Assembly: GCA_022009755.1 (NCBI GenBank) | Contig: CP091722.1 | Coordinates: 1,434,001-1,498,000, forward strand | Origin: Oscillospiraceae bacterium | Lineage (GTDB): Bacteria; Bacillota; Clostridia; Christensenellales; QALW01 | Reading direction: 5' to 3' | DNA length: 64,000 nt | Part shown: positions 25,389 through 34,216 of the stretch, one piece after another | Layout: every line of letters starts with the position of its first letter | How positions within the stretch are numbered: the first letter of the stretch is position 1 | Program-made: the position numbers and the translations under genes | Notes under the pieces: model-generated | What the model was told of the DNA's origin: nothing | What the model saw: only the letters and a program-made list of their open reading frames with translations | Database searches by the model: none

Positions 25389-26102
25389 CTATTCAATGCT
25401 TCCTATCTCGTCAAAGGGCCACACCTTTATAAGGGCCTTGCCCGCTATCATGCTCTTCTTTACCGGCCCCACATAACGGCTGTCCGCACTGTTGGAGCGG
25501 TTATCGCCCATAACGAAGTATTCGTCCTCCCCAAGGGTTATCTGCTGCATATTGTCTTCCTTTTTGAACCGCTCGGGCGCCACATAATCCTCCTCAAGGA
25601 CTTCTCCGTTTATATATACCGTGCCCGATATTATCTCTATTTTTTCTCCGGGCAGGCCGATGACCCTTTTTACATAATAATCCCCGGCCTTATGCGTGCC
25701 TACATTTACGGGATAGTTGCATATCACAATATCCCCCCGCTGCGGCTGCCCGCCGAAGGTATAGCCCGCGCGCCAGACAAACAGCCGGTTTTCGTTGTGC
25801 AGCGTGTTCATCATGCTGGAGCCGTCCACCTGCACTATTATGAATATAAACGACCGAATCAGCAGCGCCGCTATCACCGCCATGCATATGGTAAATACCC
25901 AGCTTGCAATTTCCCGCACTGTGTCCTTTTCCTCCCCGCGTTTTTTCCGCTTTTCTCTTTTGCCCCCTTCCGCTTCCTGCTTTATTATCCCGCCGGCGGC
26001 CTCTCCCTCGGGCTGCATTTCCCGCTGCTGCGCGGCTTCTTCCTCAATGCCCGTTTTTTCCTGCTGTATATCCTTTGCCGTGTTTTTCTCAGGCTGATTC
26101 AT
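25389..26102 (-). CDS. lepB: Signal peptidase I
   Basis: This membrane serine protease removes signal peptides. A charged cytoplasmic N-terminus of about 60 residues precedes one transmembrane helix (residues 66-90). The catalytic Ser96 lies in VDGSSMMNT and Lys145 in YYVKRVIGLPG, followed by the MGDNRSNSADSR box. GGAGGACGGAGA precedes the start. It is the second of two tandem signal peptidase genes; the catalytic domains are similar but the cytoplasmic parts differ greatly. Confidence 0.93.
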   Translation of the reverse strand: MNQPEKNTAKDIQQEKTGIEEEAAQQREMQPEGEAAGGIIKQEAEGGKREKRKKRGEEKDTVREIASWVFTICMAVIAALLIRSFIFIIVQVDGSSMMNTLHNENRLFVWRAGYTFGGQPQRGDIVICNYPVNVGTHKAGDYYVKRVIGLPGEKIEIISGTVYINGEVLEEDYVAPERFKKEDNMQQITLGEDEYFVMGDNRSNSADSRYVGPVKKSMIAGKALIKVWPFDEIGSIE

Positions 26103-26150
26103 TCTCCGTCCTCCGAAAACTCAAATGCTTTATTGATTTTTGCGCTTGTG

Positions 26151-27549
26151 CTATCCCGCCGTGTTTGCATAGGGCGAGCCGAATTCCGTAAAGGGATACA
26201 CCACCCCCACGGCCTTGCCCAGAATCTTTCCGCGCTCAACCGCCCCCATGCGGCGGCTGTCCGTGCTGTCGCTGCGGTTGTCCCCCATAAGGAAATATTC
26301 TCCCTCCTCCAGCACAACGGCCTCCATGCTCTGCGAGTCTATTCTCTCTGTTTCAAGATAGCTTTCCTTCAGTGCCTCTCCGTTTATATAAACCGTCCCC
26401 TGCCGTATGCTTACGGTGTCTCCCGGCAGACCTATAACCCTTTACATAACAGGTGTTTTTTTGATCAAGATATCCGCCGTCCTTTGTCTTTGGATAGTGG
26501 CATATCACAATATCCCCCCGCTGCGGCTGCCCGAAAACATAGCCCGCACGCCACACGAACAGCACCTCTCCGTCCTTCAGCGTGCCCAGCATGCTGCTGC
26601 CCTCTACCCTCGCAAAGAAAAACACAAAGCTGTTTATAAGCAGCGCAAGCAACGCCGCAAACGCCAGCGTAAGCACCCACCCGGCTATCTCTCTGCCGGC
26701 ATTTGCGCACTTCTGCTTTCGTCTCTGCTTTATTGCCGCCTGCTCGTCCCCCCTGTCAATTGGCGGAATAAGCATCCCCGCGCTGGATGCTATCTCCGGC
26801 GGGATCTCCTTATCCGGATTGCCGTATTCCAGCCGATACCTTACATACTGCCTGTTGTTCACCGTCACCGTATAGGGCGTCTCCAGCAGCATCTCCGGCT
26901 TTGTAAACATCGCCACCCGCTGCTTGCGCAGCAGCTCGTTGCGGTCTATCTGTATCTGCGGTTCTTCGCTGCCCGCAGCGCCTTCGGCTTTTTCCGGCTC
27001 TGCATCCCTCTCCGCATCCTTTGCGCCGTCCGGCTTTTTCCCTTCCGTGCCGCCCTCGGGCTTTTGCTGCGCATCATACCTTGCAGCGCTTTCCTCCGGC
27101 GTATTTTTCTCCGGCTCCTGTGCTATTATCTCCCGCGTTCTCCTTACGGCTGCGCGCTTTCGGGCATCCTCCCGCGCATCCTTCACGCTTTCTGCCCGTA
27201 CCTGCTGCCGGCCCGTATTTCCGTCCGTTTCCGCCGGAATCTCCTCCACGGCGCCTTCTGTCTGCGCGCGTTTCTCCGCCGCGCCGTCTGCCTGCACATC
27301 TTCCTTAAAAAGCGCAGCCCCCGCCGCAGTGCCGCTTTTTTCCGAGAACGCTTCCTTTGCCGCAGTGCCGCTTTCCTCCGAGGGCTCATTCTTTGCCGCC
27401 GCTGCGCCTTCCTCCGCGCTGCCTGCCTGCCTCTTTTTCTTCTGCTGCTCAAGCAGTCTGTCTATATCGTCCAGCAGATCATCCCCGCCCTGCGGAAGCT
27501 CCGCCGTATCAAAGGTCAGCTGAAACTCATCGCTTTTTTTCTTGCCCAT
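26151..27549 (-). CDS. lepB: Signal peptidase I with a ~280-residue cytoplasmic extension (frameshifted)
   Basis: The catalytic domain near the C-terminus has Ser in VEGSSMLGTL and, after repair of one base at AAAGGG (about 26438-26443), Lys in VKRVIGLPG and MGDNRSDSTDSRR, ending at 26151. The uncorrected frame stops at 26353. Before the single transmembrane helix lies an unusually long N-terminal region: residues 1-40 with predicted helix, about 150 residues rich in Ala, Glu, Lys and Gly, then a more ordered stretch (PYTVTVNNRQYVRYRLEYGN). Normal signal peptidases have only a short N-terminus. It is followed closely by the second lepB and preceded by a DUF951 gene, probably one operon. Confidence 0.85.
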
Positions 27550-27565
27550 ACGCGCATCCTTCCCG

Positions 27566-27757
27566 TTACTCCGTCCCCTCGGCCGGTATTATCTGCTTTA
27601 TGCTCTTTTCGCACTTTCCCCTGTCCAGCATCACAATGTGTCCGCACTTGTCGCATCTGAGCTTTATATCCGCCCCCGTGCGCGTCACCGTCCACCGGTT
27701 TCCGCCGCAGGGATGTGTCTTTTTTGTAATTACGGTGTCGCCGACATTTATCGTCAT
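27566..27757 (-). CDS. DUF951 small Cys-containing protein
   Basis: The 63-residue product matches the DUF951 pattern: INVGDTVITKKTHPCGGNRW, RTGADIKLRCDKCGHIVML and a Lys-rich C-terminus. Three conserved cysteines suggest a metal-binding fold; the function is unknown. I chose the ATG at 27757 after AAGGAGAGG. It precedes the long signal peptidase gene by 16 nt. Confidence 0.85.
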   Translation of the reverse strand: MTINVGDTVITKKTHPCGGNRWTVTRTGADIKLRCDKCGHIVMLDRGKCEKSIKQIIPAEGTE

Positions 27758-27912
27758 CTCCGCGCCTCTCCTTGCCGCCGTAAAGCCGCCCGCCTCCGGG
27801 ATGCCCCGCTTTTTTGCCCGCCGAACGGACACGGCTCCGCTTTTTTTGCGTGCAGCCTGCTATTTTGTTTATTGTACCATTTTCACGCCGTAAATACAAG
27901 AAAAATTTATCC

Positions 27913-27972
27913 TTGACACGCTATGGCCGCATATGCTATCATTTGATAAGCTTTGTGCAAACGCTTGCACAA
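27913..27972 (+). promoter_or_regulatory. Promoter with LacI-type operator
   Basis: TTGACA (27913-27918) and TATCAT (27937-27942) are 18 bp apart. Just downstream is the 20-bp near-perfect palindrome TTGTGCAAACGCTTGCACAA (27953-27972) with the central CG and symmetrical arms of LacI/GalR-family operators. The LacI-type regulator encoded at 28967 is the natural candidate to bind it and repress the transporter gene. Confidence 0.75.
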
Positions 27973-28010
27973 CTGCACATTTTATCTGTCCGTTAAAAAG
28001 GAGCGCCGTC

Positions 28011-28894
28011 ATGCAGTATGTTCTTCTTGTAATATCCGTCGCCGTAACCCTCGGCTACAATCTCCTGCGCAACCGCTTCAGCAAGCACAACGCCCGCAAT
28101 CAGGCGGATTTCCACTCCTTCAACGCGGTATGCAGCCTTTTTTCCGCCGCCGCGCTGCTGATATTCGCCCTTGCAGACGGCGCGCCCGCTCCCGGAGCCT
28201 ATACCCTCCTTATGGGTCTTGCCTTCGGCGTGCTCACCGCGCTGGCGGCGCTTTTCAATATGCGCGCCTTTGAATGCGGCCCCGCCTCCTACACCACCCT
28301 CATAATCACCGCCTCCATGATGATTCCCGCCCTCTCCGGCCCGCTTTTCTTCAATGAAGGCATAAGCGCCCTTAAGCTTGCGGGCTGCGCCCTGATGCTT
28401 GTGTCCCTGGCGCTGTCCGTGTGCGAAAAGGGGCAAAACCGCAAGGCCAACCTCCGCTGGTTTCTGCTGTGCCTTGCCGCCATGCTCTGCTCCGGAGGCA
28501 TCGGCATCATGCAGAAGCTGCACCAGAACTCCCCCCACGCCTCCGAGCTTATGTATTTTCTCGTTACCGCTTTCACCGTCAGCACCGTCTACTCCGCCGC
28601 CGCCCTTGTTTTCTACAAAATGCGCGGTCAGACCCCGCAGATAAGCTATTCCCCCCGCCGTCCCGTTGTGTATATGTCCCTTGCAAGCGGCGTGGCCATA
28701 GCCGCAGCCAATGTCATAAACCTTTATCTCTCCGGGGTAATGCCCAGCATCGTATTCTTCCCCACGGTAAACGGCGCAAATCTGCTGCTTATGCTGCTCA
28801 TCTCCACCGTTTCCTCAAGGAGCGCCTCAGCCGCGCCAAATGGATAGGCATAGCGGTGGGCTGCGCCGCAATTGCCCTTTTGTGCATAGGCTGA
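28011..28894 (+). CDS. EamA/DMT-superfamily transporter (frameshifted near the end)
   Basis: The protein has about ten hydrophobic helices in two EamA-like halves (for example LLMGLAFGVLTALAALFNMRAFE and GVAIAAANVINLYLSG). DMT transporters export or import small metabolites; the substrate is unknown, though a LacI operator in its promoter suggests a sugar-related role. The start at 28011 follows AAGGAG. The last helix lies in another frame after about 28808, where one extra T in TTT restores VFLKERLSRAKWIGIAVG and the stop at 28894. Confidence 0.82.
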
Positions 28895-28966
28895 TCTCCG
28901 TCCGCCTTTGAACCGTGATTTTTATATTCGATATTCACACATATACACACGCATAAAGGAGCCGCC

Positions 28967-30041
28967 ATGGAAAAAAAACGCTGCACCATCACCACCATTG
29001 CCCGCGAGCTGGGCATCGCCCCCTCTACGGTAAGCCGCGCCTTTGACCCCGGCTCCCGCATAAGCGACGAAGCCCGCAGGCGCATAACGGAATATGCCGC
29101 CGCCCGCGGATATGTCCCAACCGCGCCGCCTCCCGGCTGTCGGCACGCGAAACCTGCATAGGCGTAATCCTCAACGCCGCCTATGCCCCCGGCCTTAACG
29201 AGCTGCTGCGCGGTATAGAGGACGCCCTTAGGGAAAACTACGATTATAAGCTCAACGCCGAGGTCCGCCTTTTGCGCTTTACCACCAAGGAGGAGGAAAC
29301 CGACGCCGTGCGCCGCGCGCTAAGCGAGCTTTCCGACTGCCGCGCCCTGATCGTAAGCGGAACAACCGCCCCTGAAAGCACGGCTCTTATTGCCCGCCGC
29401 TGTGCCGACGGCATTCCTCCCGTGCTGCTGCAATCGGAAATAAACGGACTAAAGGGGCTTTCACCTCGGCGCACGACCCCGCAGCTTCCGCCGTCATGGC
29501 GGCGGAGTTTCTCTCCTGCTGCCTGCGCCTTGGCAAAAAACGCGTTGCCCTTTTCACCGGCAACCGCGATGCCACCGTTCACTCCGCAGCCGTGCGCGCC
29601 TTTGAAGGGGCTGCCGTTCGTCTGGGGCTTGATATCACCATCTCCTTTGATATGAAGGACGATCCCGCCGTGCTGGAGGCCGCCCTCCCCCGCCTTTTGG
29701 GCGAGGACACCGCCGACGGCATATACATAACCAGCGGCCAGTCCCTTCCCCTTTGCCGCTATGTAAAGGGGCTGTCCTCCCGCCCCGTGCTTGTCACCTT
29801 CGATACCTATCCCGAGCTGGACAGCTATATAACGGACGGCACCGTAAGCGCCACCATATATCAGGATCTCTGCTCTCAGGCGCGCGCCGCCTTCACCCTG
29901 CTTGCAAAATACCTGCTGGAGGGCACCATGCCCCCGAAGCGTTTTTCTCCCGTCCCGGTGCTTGTGCTGCCCTGCGTGCTGCACGAATACCGCGCAAAGG
30001 AGGCCGCCGCTCTGTCCCGCCTTAATGTCCGCGATGTCTGA
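28967..30041 (+). CDS. LacI-family transcriptional regulator (two frameshifts)
   Basis: The N-terminal DNA-binding domain ITTIARELGIAPSTVSRAF with hinge ITEYAAARGYVP is followed by a periplasmic-binding-protein-like sugar sensor (CIGVILNAAYAPGLNELLRGIEDAL, RVALFTGNRD, IYITSGQS). Three reading frames must be joined: one C is missing near 29118 (PNRAASRLSARET restored) and one G near 29453-29458 (GLKGAFTSAHD restored). The fragments are 28967-29161, about 29120-29460 and 29460-30041. It should regulate the upstream DMT gene through the palindrome at 27953 and probably the GH36 gene downstream. Confidence 0.85.
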
Positions 30042-30156
30042 AGCGCCAAGCTGTGTCTTAAGCGCAAAAACACGCCCGCCGCGGCTCCGGCGCCCGTTCT
30101 TTCGGCTCTTACCCACCTAAAATCAAAGCACCGTAAAAATAAAAGGAGGCTTTATT

Positions 30157-32277
30157 ATGCAATACGATAATTTTTCCGATGTTTATCTCCCGCAGGGCGG
30201 CGCGCCCTCAGTATGCTACCGCAGCGGGCTTACCGTCTATGAGGAATTTCTTGACGGCGGAGTGCTTTGCTCCGGCGGCTGGAACACCGCCGGCTATCCG
30301 CTGAATGTCTTAAGCGCCTGCCCCTCCCGCTTCTCCCGCGGCGATTTCCGCCGTCCCTGCGTTTTCGGCATCACCGCAAACGGCGTGCGCCTTGACAGCG
30401 GCTGGCTCTGGGAGGGCTGCACCGTATCGACGGAGGAAAAAAACGGGCGCACCGCGCGTCTGCTGCTTAAAAGCACCGTCCTGCCCGTCTGCCTCACCGT
30501 TGTCACCCGTCTTGACGGCACCGGCATTCTCTCCCGACAGCTGGAAATTGAAAATACGGGAACGGCTCCCCTTAACATCTCCGAGCTTTCCGTTATGCAG
30601 GGCGGCGCGGAAATAACCGCCGTCCCCACCTACATTCAAAACCGCGAAGGCATATACCGTCTGGGATATATGCAGTTTGACGATTTCTACGGCGAGGGCG
30701 ATTTCAACTGGCGCACCCTCCCGCCGGATATAACCTCCTTCGAGGGACGCTTCGGCCGCCCGCGCCACCGTTATCCCATGTTCATGCTGCAAAACTCCCT
30801 CACCGGCACCGTTTTCACCGGGCAATTGGGCTGGAGCGCCGGCTACCGCTTTACCTTCGATCTTGATATGCACGAGGAAAAGGGCGCGGCGCGGCTTTGG
30901 TTCTCCGCCGATATAACCGGCAACGCTCCCGTTAAAATAATTGCTCCCGGAGAAGTGTACCGCACTCCGGCGCTGGAAATAGGCATGCTTCAGGGCGACC
31001 CCGACGAAGCGGTAAACCGCATGAATTCCCACCTGCGGCGCAGCGTTATGCCCTCACGGCACGCGCAAAGCTGCCTTGTGGGCGCCGGCATGGGAGCCGA
31101 GCACGATATGTCCCTTGAAACAAGCAAACGCTTTATCGACCAAATGGCCTATATCGGCTGCGAAGCCTTCATAGTGGATGCCGGCTGGTTCTGCCCGCCC
31201 GGAGAGCAGATGTCCCGCTGGTACGAGCTTAACGGCGGTTGGATCCCGGATAAAGACCGCTACCCCGGCGGCATAGGCGAGCTTCGGGACTACTGCCATG
31301 AAAAGGGCATGAAATTCGGTCTGTGGATGGAGCCGGAACGCCCCGGCACCGCCAGCGCCGTATATAAAGAGCATCCCGAGTGGTTCACCGAACACTTTGA
31401 TTCCTCCCGCGGCGCCCTGCTGGATTTCACCGTGCCCAAGGCCGCTCAGTGGGCGGAAAGCGAATGCGTGCGCGTAATAGAGCAATACGGCGTTGACCTT
31501 TTCCGGGTGGATTACAACATCGTCACCCCCGAGCTTTTCACCGCCCGCCGCGGCGCTCCCGGCGGCACCTCCATAGAGCACACCGAGGCAGTGTACGCCA
31601 TGTACAACCGTCTGCGCAAGCGCTTCCCCGATGTGATATTTGAAAACTGCGCAAGCGGCGGCGGGCGCTGCGACTGCGGCATTATGCGTTATTTTGACCA
31701 CACATGGGTCTCCGACGACCAAATCCCCCCCATGTCCCGGCGCATAACCGCCGGCATGACCATGGCGCTTCCCCCCGAGCGGGTGGACCGCCTTGTGGCC
31801 GGAATGGGCTGCCACCGTCTGGCCTCCCTTGATTATCACATGCGAAACGCAATCCTGGGGCATATCTCCATGAATGTGCTCTCGCCCAAGGACGCCGCCT
31901 TCAACCCCGAACAGCTGGATTTTATAAAGCACAGCATTGCCCTTTATAAAGGCTTCATCCGTCCCTTCCTGCCGGAGTGCCGCATATACCACCACACCGA
32001 GCAAAGCCGCGATTATATGCACGGCCGCCCCTCTGTGCTGGAAATAGCCTCCAAGGAGCGCGACCGCGCCGCCGTAACGGTGCTCACCGCCCCAAACGGC
32101 GCTGCGGACGAAATAAAAATAATCCCGCGCGGCCTTTCTTTAAGCGGGAATTACGAAGTAACCCTTGATAACACCGGCGATATTCTGCACATGAGCGCCG
32201 CCGAGCTTGCCCGAGGCATCACCCTGCGCATCCCCGCCTCCCTCTCCAGCGAGCTCATCCTCCTGCGCCGCCTGTAA
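30157..32277 (+). CDS. Alpha-galactosidase, glycoside hydrolase family 36
   Basis: The 706-residue product has the GH36 layout: an N-terminal beta-supersandwich domain (to about residue 310), a (beta/alpha)8 barrel with FIVDAGWF, KFGLWMEPE, the nucleophile Asp452 in LFRVDYN, ENCASGGGRCD and the acid/base Asp520 in WVSDDQ, and a C-terminal beta domain. It cleaves alpha-1,6-galactosides such as melibiose or raffinose-type sugars. No signal peptide, so cytoplasmic. A strong ribosome binding site (AAAGGAGG) precedes it. The LacI gene immediately upstream on the same strand is its likely regulator. Confidence 0.92.
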   Translation: MQYDNFSDVYLPQGGAPSVCYRSGLTVYEEFLDGGVLCSGGWNTAGYPLNVLSACPSRFSRGDFRRPCVFGITANGVRLDSGWLWEGCTVSTEEKNGRTARLLLKSTVLPVCLTVVTRLDGTGILSRQLEIENTGTAPLNISELSVMQGGAEITAVPTYIQNREGIYRLGYMQFDDFYGEGDFNWRTLPPDITSFEGRFGRPRHRYPMFMLQNSLTGTVFTGQLGWSAGYRFTFDLDMHEEKGAARLWFSADITGNAPVKIIAPGEVYRTPALEIGMLQGDPDEAVNRMNSHLRRSVMPSRHAQSCLVGAGMGAEHDMSLETSKRFIDQMAYIGCEAFIVDAGWFCPPGEQMSRWYELNGGWIPDKDRYPGGIGELRDYCHEKGMKFGLWMEPERPGTASAVYKEHPEWFTEHFDSSRGALLDFTVPKAAQWAESECVRVIEQYGVDLFRVDYNIVTPELFTARRGAPGGTSIEHTEAVYAMYNRLRKRFPDVIFENCASGGGRCDCGIMRYFDHTWVSDDQIPPMSRRITAGMTMALPPERVDRLVAGMGCHRLASLDYHMRNAILGHISMNVLSPKDAAFNPEQLDFIKHSIALYKGFIRPFLPECRIYHHTEQSRDYMHGRPSVLEIASKERDRAAVTVLTAPNGAADEIKIIPRGLSLSGNYEVTLDNTGDILHMSAAELARGITLRIPASLSSELILLRRL

Positions 32278-32303
32278 CCCCGGCCTCTAACCCCGGCAAA
32301 GCC

Positions 32304-32347
32304 AAGCGCGCCCAAAGCATTTTGCCTTGGGCGCGCTTCTTTTTTTT
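32304..32347 (+). terminator. Terminator after the GH36 gene
   Basis: GCGCGCCCAAAG and CTTGGGCGCGC form a long GC-rich stem, followed by a long T-run. Confidence 0.9.
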
Positions 32348-32368
32348 CGTTTCCTTTGCTCCGCTTAT

Positions 32369-33463
32369 TTATCTTCTGCAGTCATCGAATTTCGGCAGCT
32401 GCTCTATAAGCTCGTTTATCTCTTTATCCTGAGTATCTTTTTCATATGTCACAATTGCAAACTCATAGTATTGTTTGTCTTTGCAATTCTTAATACCGCC
32501 CAATTCATTGCATACATAACATTCGGACATATCATGTTTCTGCGCTATATGAGCGTTATGCTCTATGCCGAATTTCAAAATCTCCACCGCCTGATCCCTG
32601 TATTTCGGCAAATGCCGCAATGCATACCGCAGGCAGTTGTTCAAAATAGGATTAACGGAATTATATGTAATAACATCCCTTTTGTATTTTTGCTTATCCC
32701 TATTGCCAAGCTTAACATCATACTCTTTTGTATCGAACAATGCCTTAAACAGATGCTCATTATCCATCAGCAGCTCCAAATATTCTCCGGTACAGAAAAT
32801 ATTTTTGTCGGTTGCATAATGGCCGTTTGCAAAAAACATATTGTAGGAATCAAACATCGTATAAAACATATCCGCATCCTTCATGCCCGCAACCAGCCGT
32901 GCAAGCGGCATTGCGTTTTCCGCGCGGCTGCATATACCGCCCTTTATTTCCTCAAATTCAAACTGATTGTGCCACCACTTCATTCTGGGCCTGTAATTTT
33001 CATAAATGTACCTGATCCCGTTTGATGAGCCGTATTCGGCCGCATAGTCCAAAAAGCTTTTTCCGAACTCATCTCTGTTATTCAATATTGTTTGTCCGTT
33101 TATATCAAGAATTTTGTCAAATTCCCTTTCGTACAGCTCAGGGTCATCAGCATAAGCGTAATATCTGAAACCCTTGTCAAATACTGCATTTTCTTTTTCC
33201 GGCGGAAGCTTATAAGCATCCTCATTCATAAGGCGTGCAAGCGGTACTCCGAAAATTTTTTCGAGCGGAATAATATATTCATACTTCAGCGGCCTTTCCC
33301 CTTTGAGCATTTTTGAAAAGTTTGCTTTTTCCCTTTCGGCAAACCGATACCTCTCCTGCCCCGTCATCCCCAGCTCGCCCGCAATATCCGCAAGCAGATG
33401 GCTGTACATTTTGATTCCCTTTAATTCCATGTAGCGATCTATGTTTTTTCTTAAATCCGTCAT
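32369..33463 (-). CDS. HTH protein with ankyrin-like C-terminal region
   Basis: I do not recognise a named family. Residues 1-80 look like an XRE-type helix-turn-helix domain (ELGMTGQERYRFAEREKANFSKMLKGERPL, IFGVPLARLM). The rest, about 280 residues, is helical and contains segments resembling ankyrin repeats (FGKSFLDYAAEYGSSNGIRYIYEN). The coding region is more AT-rich than its surroundings, which suggests acquisition. A perfect 20-bp palindrome 64 nt upstream of the start suggests self-regulation. A start-proximal GGAGGATAT is a strong ribosome binding site. Confidence 0.65.
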   Translation of the reverse strand: MTDLRKNIDRYMELKGIKMYSHLLADIAGELGMTGQERYRFAEREKANFSKMLKGERPLKYEYIIPLEKIFGVPLARLMNEDAYKLPPEKENAVFDKGFRYYAYADDPELYEREFDKILDINGQTILNNRDEFGKSFLDYAAEYGSSNGIRYIYENYRPRMKWWHNQFEFEEIKGGICSRAENAMPLARLVAGMKDADMFYTMFDSYNMFFANGHYATDKNIFCTGEYLELLMDNEHLFKALFDTKEYDVKLGNRDKQKYKRDVITYNSVNPILNNCLRYALRHLPKYRDQAVEILKFGIEHNAHIAQKHDMSECYVCNELGGIKNCKDKQYYEFAIVTYEKDTQDKEINELIEQLPKFDDCRR

Positions 33464-33495
33464 TTTTATATCCTCCTTTTTACTGTCTGTATTAT

Positions 33496-33546
33496 ATCAC
33501 AGAGGACAGCAAAATGGTAGTCATTTGTGACAACTTTTGTTGTCAC
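33496..33546 (-). promoter_or_regulatory. Promoter and 20-bp perfect palindrome of the HTH gene
   Basis: On the minus strand TGATATAAT near 33491-33499 is an extended -10 box. About 30 bp upstream lies GTGACAACTTTTGTTGTCAC (33527-33546), a perfect inverted repeat and a likely operator for the HTH protein. A further ATGACAAC half-site occurs near 33581. Confidence 0.6.
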
Positions 33547-33687
33547 TTTTGATTCCTGCAAATAATCCGCCAAATATCGAAATGACAACCTTGTCTTCTT
33601 TGGAATAACGGCCTCTTAATGCCCTGAGCCGCCCTCGAAAATATTCGCAAATACTGCGCCGCAAAAAAATTTATCAAAAATAACGCG

Positions 33688-33757
33688 TTTTTTAACGGTT
33701 TTTTAAGCGTTTTTTGCGCCTTTTTTCACGGTTTTTAACCGCTTTTTTGCATTTTTC
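33688..33757. other. Helically phased T-tracts (predicted intrinsic DNA bend)
   Basis: Runs of five or six Ts begin at 33688, 33699, 33710, 33721, 33732 and 33743, each exactly 11 bp after the previous one, with a final run at 33752. Tracts in phase with the helical repeat bend DNA strongly. The element lies in the gap between the HTH gene and the holin gene, 90 bp before the holin start. I see no coding capacity. The intervening bases are mostly short GC-containing pentamers. Confidence 0.85.
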
Positions 33758-33844
33758 TTCACCTGCATAAAGAGCGGGGCATAAAATGTAATCGGGGAAA
33801 AGCCCGTAATTTCGGGCCAAATCACCCCCACAGGGAGCGATTTT

Positions 33845-34216
33845 ATGGATTTCATGGATATTGCCGCCCTTCCGGCAATAACCGCCGTAGTATATCTTTG
33901 CGCCTTTTTTCTTAAAAATCTTTGCCGCAGCGAACGCTTTTGTCGCCTGATACCGCCTGTCTGCGGGCTTTTAGGGCTTGCCTTGGGGCTTGTGTGCTTC
34001 TTTTTTATTCCCGGTGCCCTGCCCGCGGACAACTGGCTCAGCGCTGCCGCAACAGGGGCGGTAAGCGGCCTTGCCGCAACGGGTGCGCATCAGGTCTATA
34101 AGCAGTCCCGCGAAAAGAGAAGCGGCGAAAACGGCGGTGCGGGCGGCACTTTGAGCGACAGCACCGCGCCAAGCGACAACGCTCATCGGGAGGACGACGG
34201 AAATGACTATGCTTGA
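33845..34216 (+). CDS. Phage-type holin
   Basis: The 123-residue protein fits the phage holin 5-2 pattern: a short N-terminus with a first hydrophobic helix (ALPAITAVVYLCAFFL), a basic loop, a second helix (LIPPVCGLLGLALGLVCFFF), then DNWLSAAATGAVSGLAATGAHQVYK and a charged C-terminal tail. Holins make lesions in the membrane so that endolysin can reach the wall. The start follows AGGGAG. The gene overlaps the endolysin gene by 14 nt. Confidence 0.8.
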   Translation: MDFMDIAALPAITAVVYLCAFFLKNLCRSERFCRLIPPVCGLLGLALGLVCFFFIPGALPADNWLSAAATGAVSGLAATGAHQVYKQSREKRSGENGGAGGTLSDSTAPSDNAHREDDGNDYA

